The notes below the pieces were generated by a model. The model was given only the letters and a program-made list of their open reading frames with translations, ran no database searches and was not told where the DNA came from. DNA of 64,000 bases from positions 1,054,001-1,118,000 of the forward strand of contig NZ_VIWP01000001.1 in assembly GCF_007829835.1 (NCBI RefSeq), given 5' to 3'. Numbering within the stretch: position 1 is the first letter of the stretch; the number at the start of each line of letters is the position of its first letter. A program made the translations under genes and the position numbers. Positions 1-8,412 of the stretch are shown piece by piece. Source of the DNA: Neorhizobium alkalisoli. GTDB taxonomy: Bacteria > Pseudomonadota > Alphaproteobacteria > Rhizobiales > Rhizobiaceae.

Positions 1-1
1 C

Positions 2-568
2 GCCGTCTTTCGCGGCGCGGTGATCGAAGCGACCGTTATCAGGCCTTTCGACCAGGATATTTTTCTCAGATGGCGCGAGGAGCTTCTGCAGGGCGACGAG
101 GGGCTGACCGAAATCGTTCGAAGCGAGCTGACGGCCCGGGTTCTCAGGATCGAGCGGGAAGGCTGGCGTGATCTTCGCGAGCATGCGCCGGCCATTGCCG
201 GTCTCTCGTCAAAGGACAGCGGCCGCGCCGGACATGTCGAGCAGATGCTGCGTTTCATCGCCGAACACGCGCTTGAGGATATCTCCGTCGATCACGTCGC
301 GCGCGATGTCGGCCTTCATCCGAACTACGCCATGAACCTGTTCAAGCGGGCGGTCGGCCAGACGATGAACCAGGCAATCGCCCGCCACCGGCTGGATACC
401 GCACGTTCGCTTCTGATCTCGACAGACATGTCGATCACAAACGTCGCCTTCGAATCTGGCTTCGGCTCGGTCTCGCGTTTTTATGAAGCCTTCACCGCCC
501 GTTTTGGCGATCGGCCATCTGCGTTTCGTCGCAGGATGCAGGCGAAGGCGGATGCACGGGGCGAATAA
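2..568 (+). CDS. AraC-family transcriptional regulator, 5' end outside window
   Basis: The reading frame is open from the first bases of the window, so the start lies upstream and only the C-terminal part, about 189 residues, is visible. The last 110 or so residues form the double helix-turn-helix of the AraC/XylS family: a first HTH around ISVDHVARDVGLHPNYAMNLFKR and a second around SITNVAFESGFGSVSRFYEAF, ending in the usual RPSAFRR tail. The visible N-terminal part probably belongs to a cupin-like effector domain, as in MelR-type sugar regulators, but most of it is missing. It converges on the HTH/binding-protein fusion gene. The effector cannot be told from this fragment. Confidence 0.85.
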   Translation, partial: AVFRGAVIEATVIRPFDQDIFLRWREELLQGDEGLTEIVRSELTARVLRIEREGWRDLREHAPAIAGLSSKDSGRAGHVEQMLRFIAEHALEDISVDHVARDVGLHPNYAMNLFKRAVGQTMNQAIARHRLDTARSLLISTDMSITNVAFESGFGSVSRFYEAFTARFGDRPSAFRRRMQAKADARGE

Positions 569-692
569 GTTGCCGAGTGCAGCGAACGTAGCACCGAATG
601 CCGATTTTCTCTGATGTGTCGGACGGGAACATGCAGGAAATCGATTGGAGCATTGACCCTTCGAGATGGGGGACCGCGGCGGAGTGGAGGCT

Positions 693-2408
693 TCAAAGGC
701 TTGCGGATCGCCTCGGCGCCATCTTCCGCAAGGTCTGATTGATTTTCGTTGCGGCCAGGCTGAGGGCTTCCCGGTCATCGACAACACCGCGCAATGCGTC
801 GTGGATCGCAGTGCCGAGAATGCTTTCGATGACCGAATATTGCGGGATGTTGGGCCGTTGCCAGGTATGGAGCAGGCCCTTTTTCGCCAGCTGGTCGACG
901 AAGCGCACGATCGGCGAGCTGGCGGCAGCTTCCGGATCGGCGCTTACGGAAAAGCGCGGCGCCACCGGAAAACCGTTTTTGACATGCGCCTTCATCGCTT
1001 CCCGCGACGCCATCCAGGCGATCGCGTCTGCAGCCAGTTCGACGCGTTCGTCGGGAAGATTGCTCGGGATGCAGAATAGAAAACCGCCGATCGGCGACGC
1101 TCTCGTGCCGCCCGGCCCGGCCGGCTGCGGCAGGTATTCGACCCTTCGCTTGACGACCGACTGGACGTCGTATTCGAAGCGGGCCGTACGCATCGTCCAG
1201 AAATAACCAAGGCTGGCGCGCCCTTTCAGGAACACTTCGAGGGCCTGATCCCAGGCCATGTCGAGAATGTTCGGCGGCGAAATCTCCATCAGCCGGCGCA
1301 TGTAATCGAGTGCGGCAAATCCTGCATCGGAGAGGATGGAACAGGCCAGTTCGTCGGGATCGACGCCGTCGAGGGTAAAGCCGGTGCGGGTTTTTCTCAT
1401 CGAAATGGCGGGTTGGCCGCAGGCGCCCAGAAAGAACAGAAAGCTCGATGCGATCGGCATGCCGCGGGCACCGTCCCAGACGGCGCCGAACATGCCGTTT
1501 GCCGGCGAATGAAATCGTCGGCCGGCAGCGATCACCTCGTCGAAGGTTTTGGGAAAAGGCAGTTCGGCATCGGCAAACAGATCCTTGCGGGCCGCAAGGA
1601 TCTCGATCGTGCAATAACCGGGAACACCATAATCCTTGCCGGACCAGTTGGCGGTGGACCAGATCGACGGATGAAAGTCGAGCGGATTGATGCCGGTCGT
1701 CTGGATATAGGGGTCTATCGGCCGGACGATGGCGTTTTCGGCAAATTCGCCTAGCCACGGCATGTTGATGGCGATGACATCATAGTCGGATACCGGCTTG
1801 GCAGCATTTTCGCGCGCCCGGTTATAGAGGTCCGGCAGGGGCAGAAGATCGAAATTCTTGCTCGAGGCGAGGTTGTTGCGAAAGTCCGCCCACATGTTGC
1901 GCATGGCGGAGAAATAATTGTCGTCGTTCAGGAGAAAACGCAGCTCGATCTGCGATTCCGCCCGCTTCTGGACGAGACGCATCGGCGGAATGATCTGCGA
2001 GCCGAGCGGTGTTCCGCCAAAATAATATTCGTCCTCTTCCTCGCCGGCCCTGAGACCGAGCGTCTGGGCGAGCAGGGATTTGGTCTTGCGGGCATACCCC
2101 TGGAAGGATCGCATCAGCGTCTCGCTCGGCTGCAGCGAAAAGCTCTTGCCCGTCTTGCCGCGGGGAACACGCAGCACCGATCCGTCCTCGATCATGCGGT
2201 TGATCAGCCGCATGGCGGTCGCATAGGGGAGGCCGCTTTCTTCCGCGAGCGTCGAGATCGTCACAGTCTGGCTGAGAATGTGCGAGCGGATCAGGAAGGT
2301 CACCACCCTCCAGACCGCATCCTCTTCGGCCGGTTCTATCACCTGCCTGAAGGGTTGGCGCGTCTTCTCCAGAAAATCGATGACGCGCAGCATTTCATAT
2401 TCGTTCAC
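693..2408 (-). CDS. Winged-helix regulator fused to a solute-binding-protein-like domain
   Basis: A 571-residue protein beginning with GTG behind a GGGGAGG site. Residues about 20-95 look like a winged helix-turn-helix of IclR/MarR type (TISTLAEESGLPYATAMRLINRM, then a basic wing). From about 135 to the end it resembles family 1 extracellular sugar-binding proteins (YDVIAINMPWLGEFAENA; YGVPGYCTIEILAARKDLF; a late GGFLFCIP segment). There is no signal peptide, and the DNA-binding domain is first, so the protein should be cytoplasmic with the binding-protein fold acting as ligand sensor. It follows a dehydrogenase gene on the same strand and lies divergent to the ABC transporter/hydroxyquinol operon, which it probably regulates (inference). 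Confidence 0.8.
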   Translation of the reverse strand: MNEYEMLRVIDFLEKTRQPFRQVIEPAEEDAVWRVVTFLIRSHILSQTVTISTLAEESGLPYATAMRLINRMIEDGSVLRVPRGKTGKSFSLQPSETLMRSFQGYARKTKSLLAQTLGLRAGEEEDEYYFGGTPLGSQIIPPMRLVQKRAESQIELRFLLNDDNYFSAMRNMWADFRNNLASSKNFDLLPLPDLYNRARENAAKPVSDYDVIAINMPWLGEFAENAIVRPIDPYIQTTGINPLDFHPSIWSTANWSGKDYGVPGYCTIEILAARKDLFADAELPFPKTFDEVIAAGRRFHSPANGMFGAVWDGARGMPIASSFLFFLGACGQPAISMRKTRTGFTLDGVDPDELACSILSDAGFAALDYMRRLMEISPPNILDMAWDQALEVFLKGRASLGYFWTMRTARFEYDVQSVVKRRVEYLPQPAGPGGTRASPIGGFLFCIPSNLPDERVELAADAIAWMASREAMKAHVKNGFPVAPRFSVSADPEAAASSPIVRFVDQLAKKGLLHTWQRPNIPQYSVIESILGTAIHDALRGVVDDREALSLAATKINQTLRKMAPRRSASL

Positions 2409-2478
2409 GTCGGCCTCCCCACCGTCGCGTCGGTCTTGCCCGCGAGACTAGCCGGGACGGGCTGCCATGACGAGAGGA

Positions 2479-3405
2479 TTATACCGCCTTCAAAGCCGGG
2501 CCTTTCGGCTCCTGATCCTTGGAAAGTCCGGCAAGGCGTTCATACTGTTCGAACAGCACGAAAAAGTCCTTTTCCGCCAGGCCTTCGGCATAAGCGGCCT
2601 CATATTGCTGGCGGATCATCGAGGCCAGATACATCGGCACGTGGTCGGATTTGGCAGCGCCGAGGATCAGGTCGAAATCCTTCATCATCTGCGACACCGA
2701 AAAGGCCGGATCGAAATTGCGTTTCACCAGAAGATCGCGCTTGTAGCCGATCAGCGGTGAGGCAACGGCGCTCTCGCAAATGACGCTCAGCATCGTCTCG
2801 ACCGAGAGATTGCCCTTCAGCCCGAGGGTCAGCGCCTCGCCAAGCAAGGCCGATGTGGCGCCAACCAGCGCATTGAGCACCAGTTTGAGGTAACGGGCCT
2901 CCTCGTTCTGGCCGAGGTAGAATTGCCGGGATGCGAAACATGCCAGCACCGGCTCGATCTCCCGATAGGCGCTTTCCGGTCCGGACACCATGACCGACAG
3001 GCTTCCGGCCGATGCCGTGCTGGTGCTGCCCGAAACCGGCGCCCTGAGATAGGCAATGCCCTTCGCGCCCAGTGCTTCATGCAATTCGACGGATATTTCG
3101 GGCGAGACGGTGCTCATCTCGATCAATATCTGGCCCTTCTGCATGACGTCGGCCAAGGCGCCCTGCGCCAGCACGAGGCTGCGCAGCACCGCATCATTCG
3201 GTATCGTCAGCACGATGGCGTCGGAGGCCGCGGCCAGTTCTTCCAGCGAGTGGGCGACATTCGCCCCCTCGGCAACAATGGTGGCGCGATTTTCCGGCAA
3301 GGGTTCGAAAACCGTCAGCGCGTAACCAGCCTCCAGCACGCGTCGGCTCATGGGCGCGCCCATCTTGCCGATCCCCGCCCATCCTATCCTCATGCGATCG
3401 TCCAT
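2479..3405 (-). CDS. NAD(P)-dependent oxidoreductase, 3-hydroxyisobutyrate dehydrogenase family
   Basis: A 308-residue beta-hydroxyacid dehydrogenase. The N-terminus carries the Rossmann motif GxGxxG (GWAGIGKMGAPMSRR). A substrate-binding APVSGS segment sits near residue 125, and the family's catalytic lysine lies in RYLKLVLNAL near residue 170. The length matches 3-hydroxyisobutyrate, tartronate-semialdehyde and L-threonate dehydrogenases. The start at 3405 is chosen because GGGAGG lies 7 bases upstream; a longer in-frame extension to 3534 has no family similarity. It is the first gene of a two-gene minus-strand unit with the HTH/binding-protein fusion, divergent from the sugar-type ABC operon. 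The hydroxyacid substrate is unknown. Confidence 0.85.
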   Translation of the reverse strand: MDDRMRIGWAGIGKMGAPMSRRVLEAGYALTVFEPLPENRATIVAEGANVAHSLEELAAASDAIVLTIPNDAVLRSLVLAQGALADVMQKGQILIEMSTVSPEISVELHEALGAKGIAYLRAPVSGSTSTASAGSLSVMVSGPESAYREIEPVLACFASRQFYLGQNEEARYLKLVLNALVGATSALLGEALTLGLKGNLSVETMLSVICESAVASPLIGYKRDLLVKRNFDPAFSVSQMMKDFDLILGAAKSDHVPMYLASMIRQQYEAAYAEGLAEKDFFVLFEQYERLAGLSKDQEPKGPALKAV

Positions 3406-3561
3406 CGTCTGCCTCCCTTTCGGGCCAGGGCATTCCTGATCCGAAGCTTTCATGTCCAACACGGGAAAATCGGCGACCATTCGGTGCCGATCTGCAGGAA
3501 ATGCCTGTCTCCTCCCATGCGTGCAGTATGACAACTCGCAAATAGAAAGGGCGCTCTAAAA

Positions 3562-3576
3562 TATCCATTTCGGATA
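3562..3576. promoter_or_regulatory. Candidate operator, inverted repeat TATCC-N5-GGATA
   Basis: A perfect 5-bp inverted repeat separated by ATTTC, in the A/T-rich centre of the divergent control region. It is a plausible regulator site for either transcription unit. The repeat is short, so chance occurrence is possible. Confidence 0.35.
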
Positions 3577-3657
3577 ATTATAGGTTTGTCGAAACTCACT
3601 TTTATCCTTTAGCTTTCCAATCGGATCGCACGGCGTTTCCTGTGGGAGGAATACCGG

Positions 3658-3735
3658 ATGCATATTGTCTATTCAACGCGCAACTTTGAGTGTTGCGTGA
3701 TGAGTACTTTATTGCACTGCAAAAATTCTGAATAA
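3658..3735 (+). CDS. Possible 25-residue leader peptide ahead of the sugar ABC operon
   Basis: ATG at 3658 follows GGGAGGA at 3644-3650 with ideal 7-base spacing, and the frame runs 25 codons to TAA at 3733-3735, just 17 bases before the binding-protein start at 3753. The peptide begins MHIVYSTRNF and contains three cysteines, two of them adjacent. A perfect inverted repeat (3679-3697) lies inside it. It could be a translated leader that couples to or attenuates the operon, or a chance frame behind a good ribosome site. No homology is recognised. Confidence 0.35.
   Translation: MHIVYSTRNFECCVMSTLLHCKNSE
3679..3697. promoter_or_regulatory. Candidate operator or hairpin, CGCAAC-N7-GTTGCG
   Basis: A perfect 6-bp inverted repeat with a 7-base centre (TTTGAGT), about 56 bases upstream of the binding-protein start. 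It could be a protein-binding site or an RNA hairpin inside the short leader reading frame. Confidence 0.4.
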
Positions 3736-3752
3736 ATGGAGGAGGAATGACA

Positions 3753-4886
3753 ATGAAGGCTAAGAAAATTCTCTCGGTTGCCGCGATATTACTTTTCGCC
3801 GGCACCTCGATCGGCAGCGCGGATACCTACAAGGGTGTCCCAAGGACGTTCCTGTTCAATCCCTCGATGGATGTCTGCTTGAAGGACACTGCCGAATACA
3901 AAAAGAACGGTCCCTACGTCATCGGTTTCTCGAATGCCGGCCTCGGCGACAGCTGGCGCGTGGTCATGCTGCATTCGATGGAAAAGGCAGCGGCCGAGCA
4001 TAAGGACCAGATCAAGCAACTGCTGATCACCGATGCCGGTCATGACGATGCCAAGCAGGTATCCGACATTCAGGACCTGACCTCGCGCGGCGTCGATCTG
4101 TTGATCGTCAGCGCCAACACGGAACAGGCGGTCGATCCTGCCGTGACGCGGGCGATGGAGCAGGGCATTCCGGTGGTGATGGTCGATCGGCGTGTCTCGT
4201 CCGACAATTTCGTCACCTTCGTCACCGCATCCGACGCGATGATGGGGCGGCTGTTCGCGCAATGGATCGTCGAGAAGCTCAACGGCAAGGGCAATATCGT
4301 GATCCTTGGCGGCCAGGCCGGATCAAGCCCGAACGAGCAGCGCGTCAAGGCGGCGATGCAGGTGCTCGACCAGTATCCCGACATCAAGATCCTCGACACG
4401 GTCTATTCGGACTGGAGCCCGGTCAAGGGCAAGCAAGTGATGCAGGCCGTCATCGCCAAATACGGCAAGAACATCAATGCCGTCCTGTCGACGCACGGGC
4501 TGCAGACGCCGGGTTCGATCGAGGCTTTCCTCGAAGCCGGCTTCAAGCCCGGCGAAATTCCGCCGCACACCACATCGGATGTCAACGGACCGATGCAGTT
4601 GGCGCTGAAGAACAAGGTGCCGATGCTGGAAGTCGGTTATCCGCCAGCCATGGGTGGCACGGCGATCCAGGTGGCGCTCAACGTGCTGGGCGGCAAGAAG
4701 GTCCCCTGCACCTACGAGATCAACGCCCAGATCGCCACGACCGACGGCGACGAGACGCCCTCCATCCGGCCTGACCTGCATATCAAGGACATGGTCATGC
4801 CGAACGCACCGCCGGACATGCTGGTCACCGGCGGCATGGGCCCCGACTACAATCCGTCGACCTTCAAGATCGACTACCCGCAATAA
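3753..4886 (+). CDS. Sugar ABC transporter substrate-binding protein (CUT2, RbsB-like)
   Basis: Periplasmic binding protein of the Peripla_BP_4 (ribose/inositol) type, 377 residues. It has an N-terminal signal peptide (MKAKKILSV followed by a hydrophobic core, probable cleavage after GSA near residue 24). Family features include YVIGFSNAGLGDSWR and the QVSDIQDLTSRGVDLLIVSANT segment. The start at 3753 is preferred over the ATG at 3747 because GGAGGAGG at 3738-3745 leaves 7 bases. It is longer than RbsB, with an extended N-terminus and C-terminus. It is the first gene of a 16-gene operon and is followed by ATPase and two permeases, so it sets the ligand for the pathway. That ligand is probably a sugar-like polyol; its identity is not visible. 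Confidence 0.92.
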   Translation: MKAKKILSVAAILLFAGTSIGSADTYKGVPRTFLFNPSMDVCLKDTAEYKKNGPYVIGFSNAGLGDSWRVVMLHSMEKAAAEHKDQIKQLLITDAGHDDAKQVSDIQDLTSRGVDLLIVSANTEQAVDPAVTRAMEQGIPVVMVDRRVSSDNFVTFVTASDAMMGRLFAQWIVEKLNGKGNIVILGGQAGSSPNEQRVKAAMQVLDQYPDIKILDTVYSDWSPVKGKQVMQAVIAKYGKNINAVLSTHGLQTPGSIEAFLEAGFKPGEIPPHTTSDVNGPMQLALKNKVPMLEVGYPPAMGGTAIQVALNVLGGKKVPCTYEINAQIATTDGDETPSIRPDLHIKDMVMPNAPPDMLVTGGMGPDYNPSTFKIDYPQ

Positions 4887-4951
4887 GTCCTCCCAGGACC
4901 CGGCGGAGCAATTCGGTTCCGCCGGAAGCCGGACGTGTTGAGGAGGATCAC

Positions 4952-6442
4952 ATGTTATCGCTCAAGGGCATCCATAAATCTTTTCCGGGCGTGAATGCGC
5001 TGACGGATATGAACCTCGACGTGCGTTCGGGGGAAATCCACGCCCTCGTTGGCGAAAACGGTGCCGGAAAATCGACTCTAACCCGTATCATCGCTGGTGT
5101 GCACCAGCCGGATTCAGGGGAGCTGTCCTTTGATGGTCGCGCGGTCCGCTGGTCGTCGCCGGGAGAAGCGAAAAAGGCCGGTATCCACGTCATCTACCAG
5201 GAATTCGTGCTGTTTCCGCACTTAAGCGTCGCGGAGAACATCTATATCGGTCACGAGAGGCGCAATCGCCTGGGTTTTGTCGACCACCGTCGCACGCGCC
5301 GGGATGCGGCCGAGCTCCTGGCTCGCTTCGGCCTCGACATGGATCCGGCAGCACTCGTGCAGGATCTTTCGGTCGCCGACCAGCAGATGGTCGAGATCGC
5401 CAAGGCGCTCGTGCATGACGTCAAGCTTCTGATCCTCGACGAACCTACTGCCGTGATCTCCGGGCCGGAAGTGGACGTGCTCTTTCGCCGCCTCCGCTCC
5501 CTGCGCGATGCCGGTGTCGCGATCGTCTATATCTCTCATCGTCTCGAAGAGATTTTTGCACTCTGCGACCGCGTCACCGTTCTGAAGGACGGGAAATATG
5601 TGGCAACGCGCGAGATCGGTGCGGTCAATCGCGACGACCTGATCTCCCTGATGGTCGGCCGTTCGCTGTCCGATCTCTTTCCGCCGCGCCGCAAGCGTAG
5701 CGATGAAGGCGAAGTCGTCCTCGATGTTCGCGGCATCAACGTCCCCGGCCGGGTTCACGATGCCTCGATCACCCTTCGTGCCGGCGAGATCACGGGCCTC
5801 GCGGGCATGGTCGGTGCCGGCCGTTCGGAACTCGCCTTCGCGATTTTCGGGGCGCTGAAGACATCCGCAGGGCAGGTTCTGCTGCGGGGGCGCGACATTT
5901 CCAATGTCACGCCTGCCCGGGCCATCCGCGAGGGCATCGGCCTTGTCACCGAGGACCGCAAGGGGCAGGGGTTGGCCATGCAGCTGGATATCGCTGCCAA
6001 TGTCACGGCCTCGACGATTTCAGAAGTATCCCGTTTCGGCCTTATCGACCGCCGCAGGGAGGAAGAGATTGCCCGCGGCGAGATTGCCAATTTCCGCATC
6101 GCCTGCCGTGGGCCGGCGACCTCCGTCTCGCTGATGTCGGGTGGTAATCAGCAGAAGGTCATCGTCGCCCGCTGGGCACGAACCAGCACCGAGGTGTTGA
6201 TCCTCGACGAACCGACGCGCGGCGTCGATGTCGGCGCCAAGGCCGAGATCTACCGGATCATCCAGGAACTGGCCGATCGCGGCATTGCCGTCCTGATGAT
6301 CTCCTCGGAACTGCCCGAGATCGTCGGCATGTCCGACCGCGTCGTGGTGATGCGGGAAGGGCATATCGTTGGAGAGCTTTCCTCCGCCGAAATCAGCGAG
6401 GAGGCCGTAATCGGCCTCGCCACTCATCAATCCGCGGCGTGA
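4952..6442 (+). CDS. Sugar ABC transporter ATP-binding protein (RbsA/MglA-like, two ATPase domains)
   Basis: A 496-residue tandem ATPase of the CUT2 family that powers import of the ligand delivered by the upstream binding protein. Domain 1 has Walker A GENGAGKST (about residues 33-41), the degenerate signature LSVADQQMVEIAKAL and Walker B LLILDEPTAV. Domain 2 has a degenerate Walker A (GMVGAGRSE), as is normal for RbsA, with signature MSGGNQQKVIVARW and Walker B LILDEPTRGVDVGAKAEIY. A GAGGAGG site precedes the ATG. It lies 65 bases after the binding-protein gene and 9 bases before the first permease. Confidence 0.95.
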   Translation: MLSLKGIHKSFPGVNALTDMNLDVRSGEIHALVGENGAGKSTLTRIIAGVHQPDSGELSFDGRAVRWSSPGEAKKAGIHVIYQEFVLFPHLSVAENIYIGHERRNRLGFVDHRRTRRDAAELLARFGLDMDPAALVQDLSVADQQMVEIAKALVHDVKLLILDEPTAVISGPEVDVLFRRLRSLRDAGVAIVYISHRLEEIFALCDRVTVLKDGKYVATREIGAVNRDDLISLMVGRSLSDLFPPRRKRSDEGEVVLDVRGINVPGRVHDASITLRAGEITGLAGMVGAGRSELAFAIFGALKTSAGQVLLRGRDISNVTPARAIREGIGLVTEDRKGQGLAMQLDIAANVTASTISEVSRFGLIDRRREEEIARGEIANFRIACRGPATSVSLMSGGNQQKVIVARWARTSTEVLILDEPTRGVDVGAKAEIYRIIQELADRGIAVLMISSELPEIVGMSDRVVVMREGHIVGELSSAEISEEAVIGLATHQSAA

Positions 6443-6451
6443 GGTAAAACA

Positions 6452-7417
6452 ATGACCGTCCAGTCTTCATCCCTTCGACGCTTCTTTCGGGGATCCCAGG
6501 TCGGCCTCTTTGTCGTCATCGGCCTGCTCATCCTGCTGTTCGTCATCGGCGTTTCGGTTTCGGATCGTTTTGCGACATCGCGCAACATCCTCAATGTCTA
6601 TGAACAATCGACCGGTCTTGCGTTGGTCAGCCTCGGCCAGACGCTGGCGATCCTGACCGGTGGTATCGATCTTTCCGTCGGCTCGATCATCAGCCTTTCA
6701 TCCATGCTGACCTCCGGCCTGATCAACGGCAATCCGTCCATGGTGCTGCCTGTCATTGCAGGCGTGCTTCTGATCGGCATCGTGATTGGCGCGATCAATG
6801 GCGGCATCATCACCGTCACCGGCGTACATCCGCTGATCGTCACGCTCGGCACCGGCGCTATCCTGCAGGGCATCACGCTCCTTTACGGGCTTGGCCCGAC
6901 CGGCAAGGTGCCGCGCGGTTTCGATTATTTCGCCTATGGCCGCCTTCCGGCAGGGTTTTCCGTCGGGGCGACATTCGCACTTGTTGTTTTCCTTCTGGCA
7001 GCCTTCCTGCTGCGCAATACGAGAACCGGCCGGCATATCTACGCGGTGGGCGATGATCCGCATGCAGCAACGCTGATGGGCCTGCCGACCCGGCGCGTCA
7101 TCATGCTCGTCTATATCCTCTCCGGCTTTTTCGCCTCGCTGACGGCCATCTATCTGGTCAGCCGGTTCGGCGTCGGCCAGCCCTATACCGGCGCCAACTA
7201 TACACTGTCGTCGATCACGCCGGTCGTCGTTGGCGGCACGATGCTCGCCGGTGGCCGCGGCGGGGTGCTTGGTACGCTGCTCGGCGTCTATCTCGTCTCG
7301 CTTCTGAACAACCTTCTGAATTTCCTCGATGTCTCGACCCATTTCCAGCTCGTCGCGCAGGGTCTGGTGATCATCGCGGCCGTGTCCCTTTATGTCGAGA
7401 AGCGGAGGATCGCTTGA
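6452..7417 (+). CDS. Sugar ABC transporter permease (RbsC-like), first subunit
   Basis: A 321-residue inner-membrane permease of the BPD_transp_2 family with about eight to ten hydrophobic segments. The Q-LAILTGGIDLSVGSI segment and GRHIYAVGDDPHAATLMGLPTRRV cytoplasmic loop are typical of RbsC/XylH proteins. It ends at 7417, overlapping the start of the second permease by one base. CUT2 systems often use a homodimer; two different permeases here suggest a heterodimer. Confidence 0.93.
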   Translation: MTVQSSSLRRFFRGSQVGLFVVIGLLILLFVIGVSVSDRFATSRNILNVYEQSTGLALVSLGQTLAILTGGIDLSVGSIISLSSMLTSGLINGNPSMVLPVIAGVLLIGIVIGAINGGIITVTGVHPLIVTLGTGAILQGITLLYGLGPTGKVPRGFDYFAYGRLPAGFSVGATFALVVFLLAAFLLRNTRTGRHIYAVGDDPHAATLMGLPTRRVIMLVYILSGFFASLTAIYLVSRFGVGQPYTGANYTLSSITPVVVGGTMLAGGRGGVLGTLLGVYLVSLLNNLLNFLDVSTHFQLVAQGLVIIAAVSLYVEKRRIA

Positions 7418-8400
7418 TGACGATGGCAAAAGCAAACCAGGCGGCGCCGGTGCCGCGTGCTTCCCTGACCGCTCGTGCGCCCGATTTCGTCCGCAGCTAC
7501 GGGATCTTCATCTTCCTCATCGCTGCGATCGTCGTCACCTTCGCGATCAGCCCGGCCTTTCTCAGCGGTGCCAATGTCTCGAACATGCTGATGCAGCTTG
7601 CGCCGCTCGGCATCGTGGTGATCGGCCAGACGTTCGTGGTTCTTGTCAGGGGACTGGATCTCTCCGTCGCCTCGGTCATGGCAACGGCGGCGGTGATCGC
7701 CACCAGTTTCGGCGGCCAGAACAGCGATGCGGCGCTGATCTTCCTTGCCTGTATCGGCATGGGGGCAGCAACCGGCCTTGCCAACGGCCTGTTGGTCACG
7801 AAGCGCAATGTCTCGCCGTTCCTGGCAACGCTTGCGATGATGATCGTGCTGCAGGGCCTGCGCTTTGCCGCCACCCAGGGCGCGCCGTCAGGCAATATTC
7901 CCTCGCTGTTCCGCCAGCTCGGATCGGCGACCCTGTCGGGCATGCCCTATAATCTTCTGGTGATGATCGTCGTGGCGATCCTGTTCGGGATCCTGCTGCA
8001 CCGCTCGGCCTTCGGCCGCAGGGTTTATATCACCGGCGGCAATCCGGTCACCGCGCGCCTTGTCGGCATTGCAGCCGATCGCGTCACCATCCTCTGTTAC
8101 GTCATCTGCGGTTCGCTCGCAGCGCTTGCCGGCCTCATTCTGTCCGGTTTCGTCGGGGTCGTGGATAATTTCGTCGGGCGCGGTTTCGAGCTCGATTCCA
8201 TCGTTGCGGCCGTGATGGGCGGCGTTGCCCTCTCGGGCGGTCGCGGCTCCATTGCAGGTGCCCTGGCGGGAGCGACCATTCTCGTCGTTCTCTCCAATGC
8301 CGTCGTCATGGTCGGCATGCCGGTTCAGCTTCAGATCATCGTCAAGGGTCTGGTGATCATCATTGCCGCGAGCCTCTACGTTCGTCCGGCACGCGCATAA
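7417..8400 (+). CDS. Sugar ABC transporter permease (RbsC-like), second subunit
   Basis: A 327-residue BPD_transp_2 permease, paralogous to the preceding gene. It shows VLVRGLDLSVASVMA in the conserved early loop and GRRVYITGGNPVTARLVGIAADRV in the ATPase-contacting loop. ATG at 7417 is chosen over an in-frame TTG at 7414 because GGAGG lies 8 bases upstream; the stop of the first permease overlaps it (TGATG), which points to translational coupling. The remainder of the catabolic operon follows without a gap. Confidence 0.92.
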   Translation: MTMAKANQAAPVPRASLTARAPDFVRSYGIFIFLIAAIVVTFAISPAFLSGANVSNMLMQLAPLGIVVIGQTFVVLVRGLDLSVASVMATAAVIATSFGGQNSDAALIFLACIGMGAATGLANGLLVTKRNVSPFLATLAMMIVLQGLRFAATQGAPSGNIPSLFRQLGSATLSGMPYNLLVMIVVAILFGILLHRSAFGRRVYITGGNPVTARLVGIAADRVTILCYVICGSLAALAGLILSGFVGVVDNFVGRGFELDSIVAAVMGGVALSGGRGSIAGALAGATILVVLSNAVVMVGMPVQLQIIVKGLVIIIAASLYVRPARA

Positions 8401-8412
8401 GTCTGGGAGGAA

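Larger units (their letters stand above)
3406..3752. promoter_or_regulatory. Divergent control region of the hydroxyquinol operon
   Basis: About 350 bases between the minus-strand dehydrogenase/regulator unit and the plus-strand ABC operon. The stretch 3540-3740 is much more A/T-rich than its surroundings. It holds two perfect inverted repeats (TATCC-N5-GGATA at 3562-3576 and CGCAAC-N7-GTTGCG at 3679-3697) and a short leader reading frame with an excellent ribosome site (3658-3735). No -35/-10 pair could be assigned with confidence. It is the obvious place for binding by the nearby HTH/binding-protein fusion. Confidence 0.55.
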
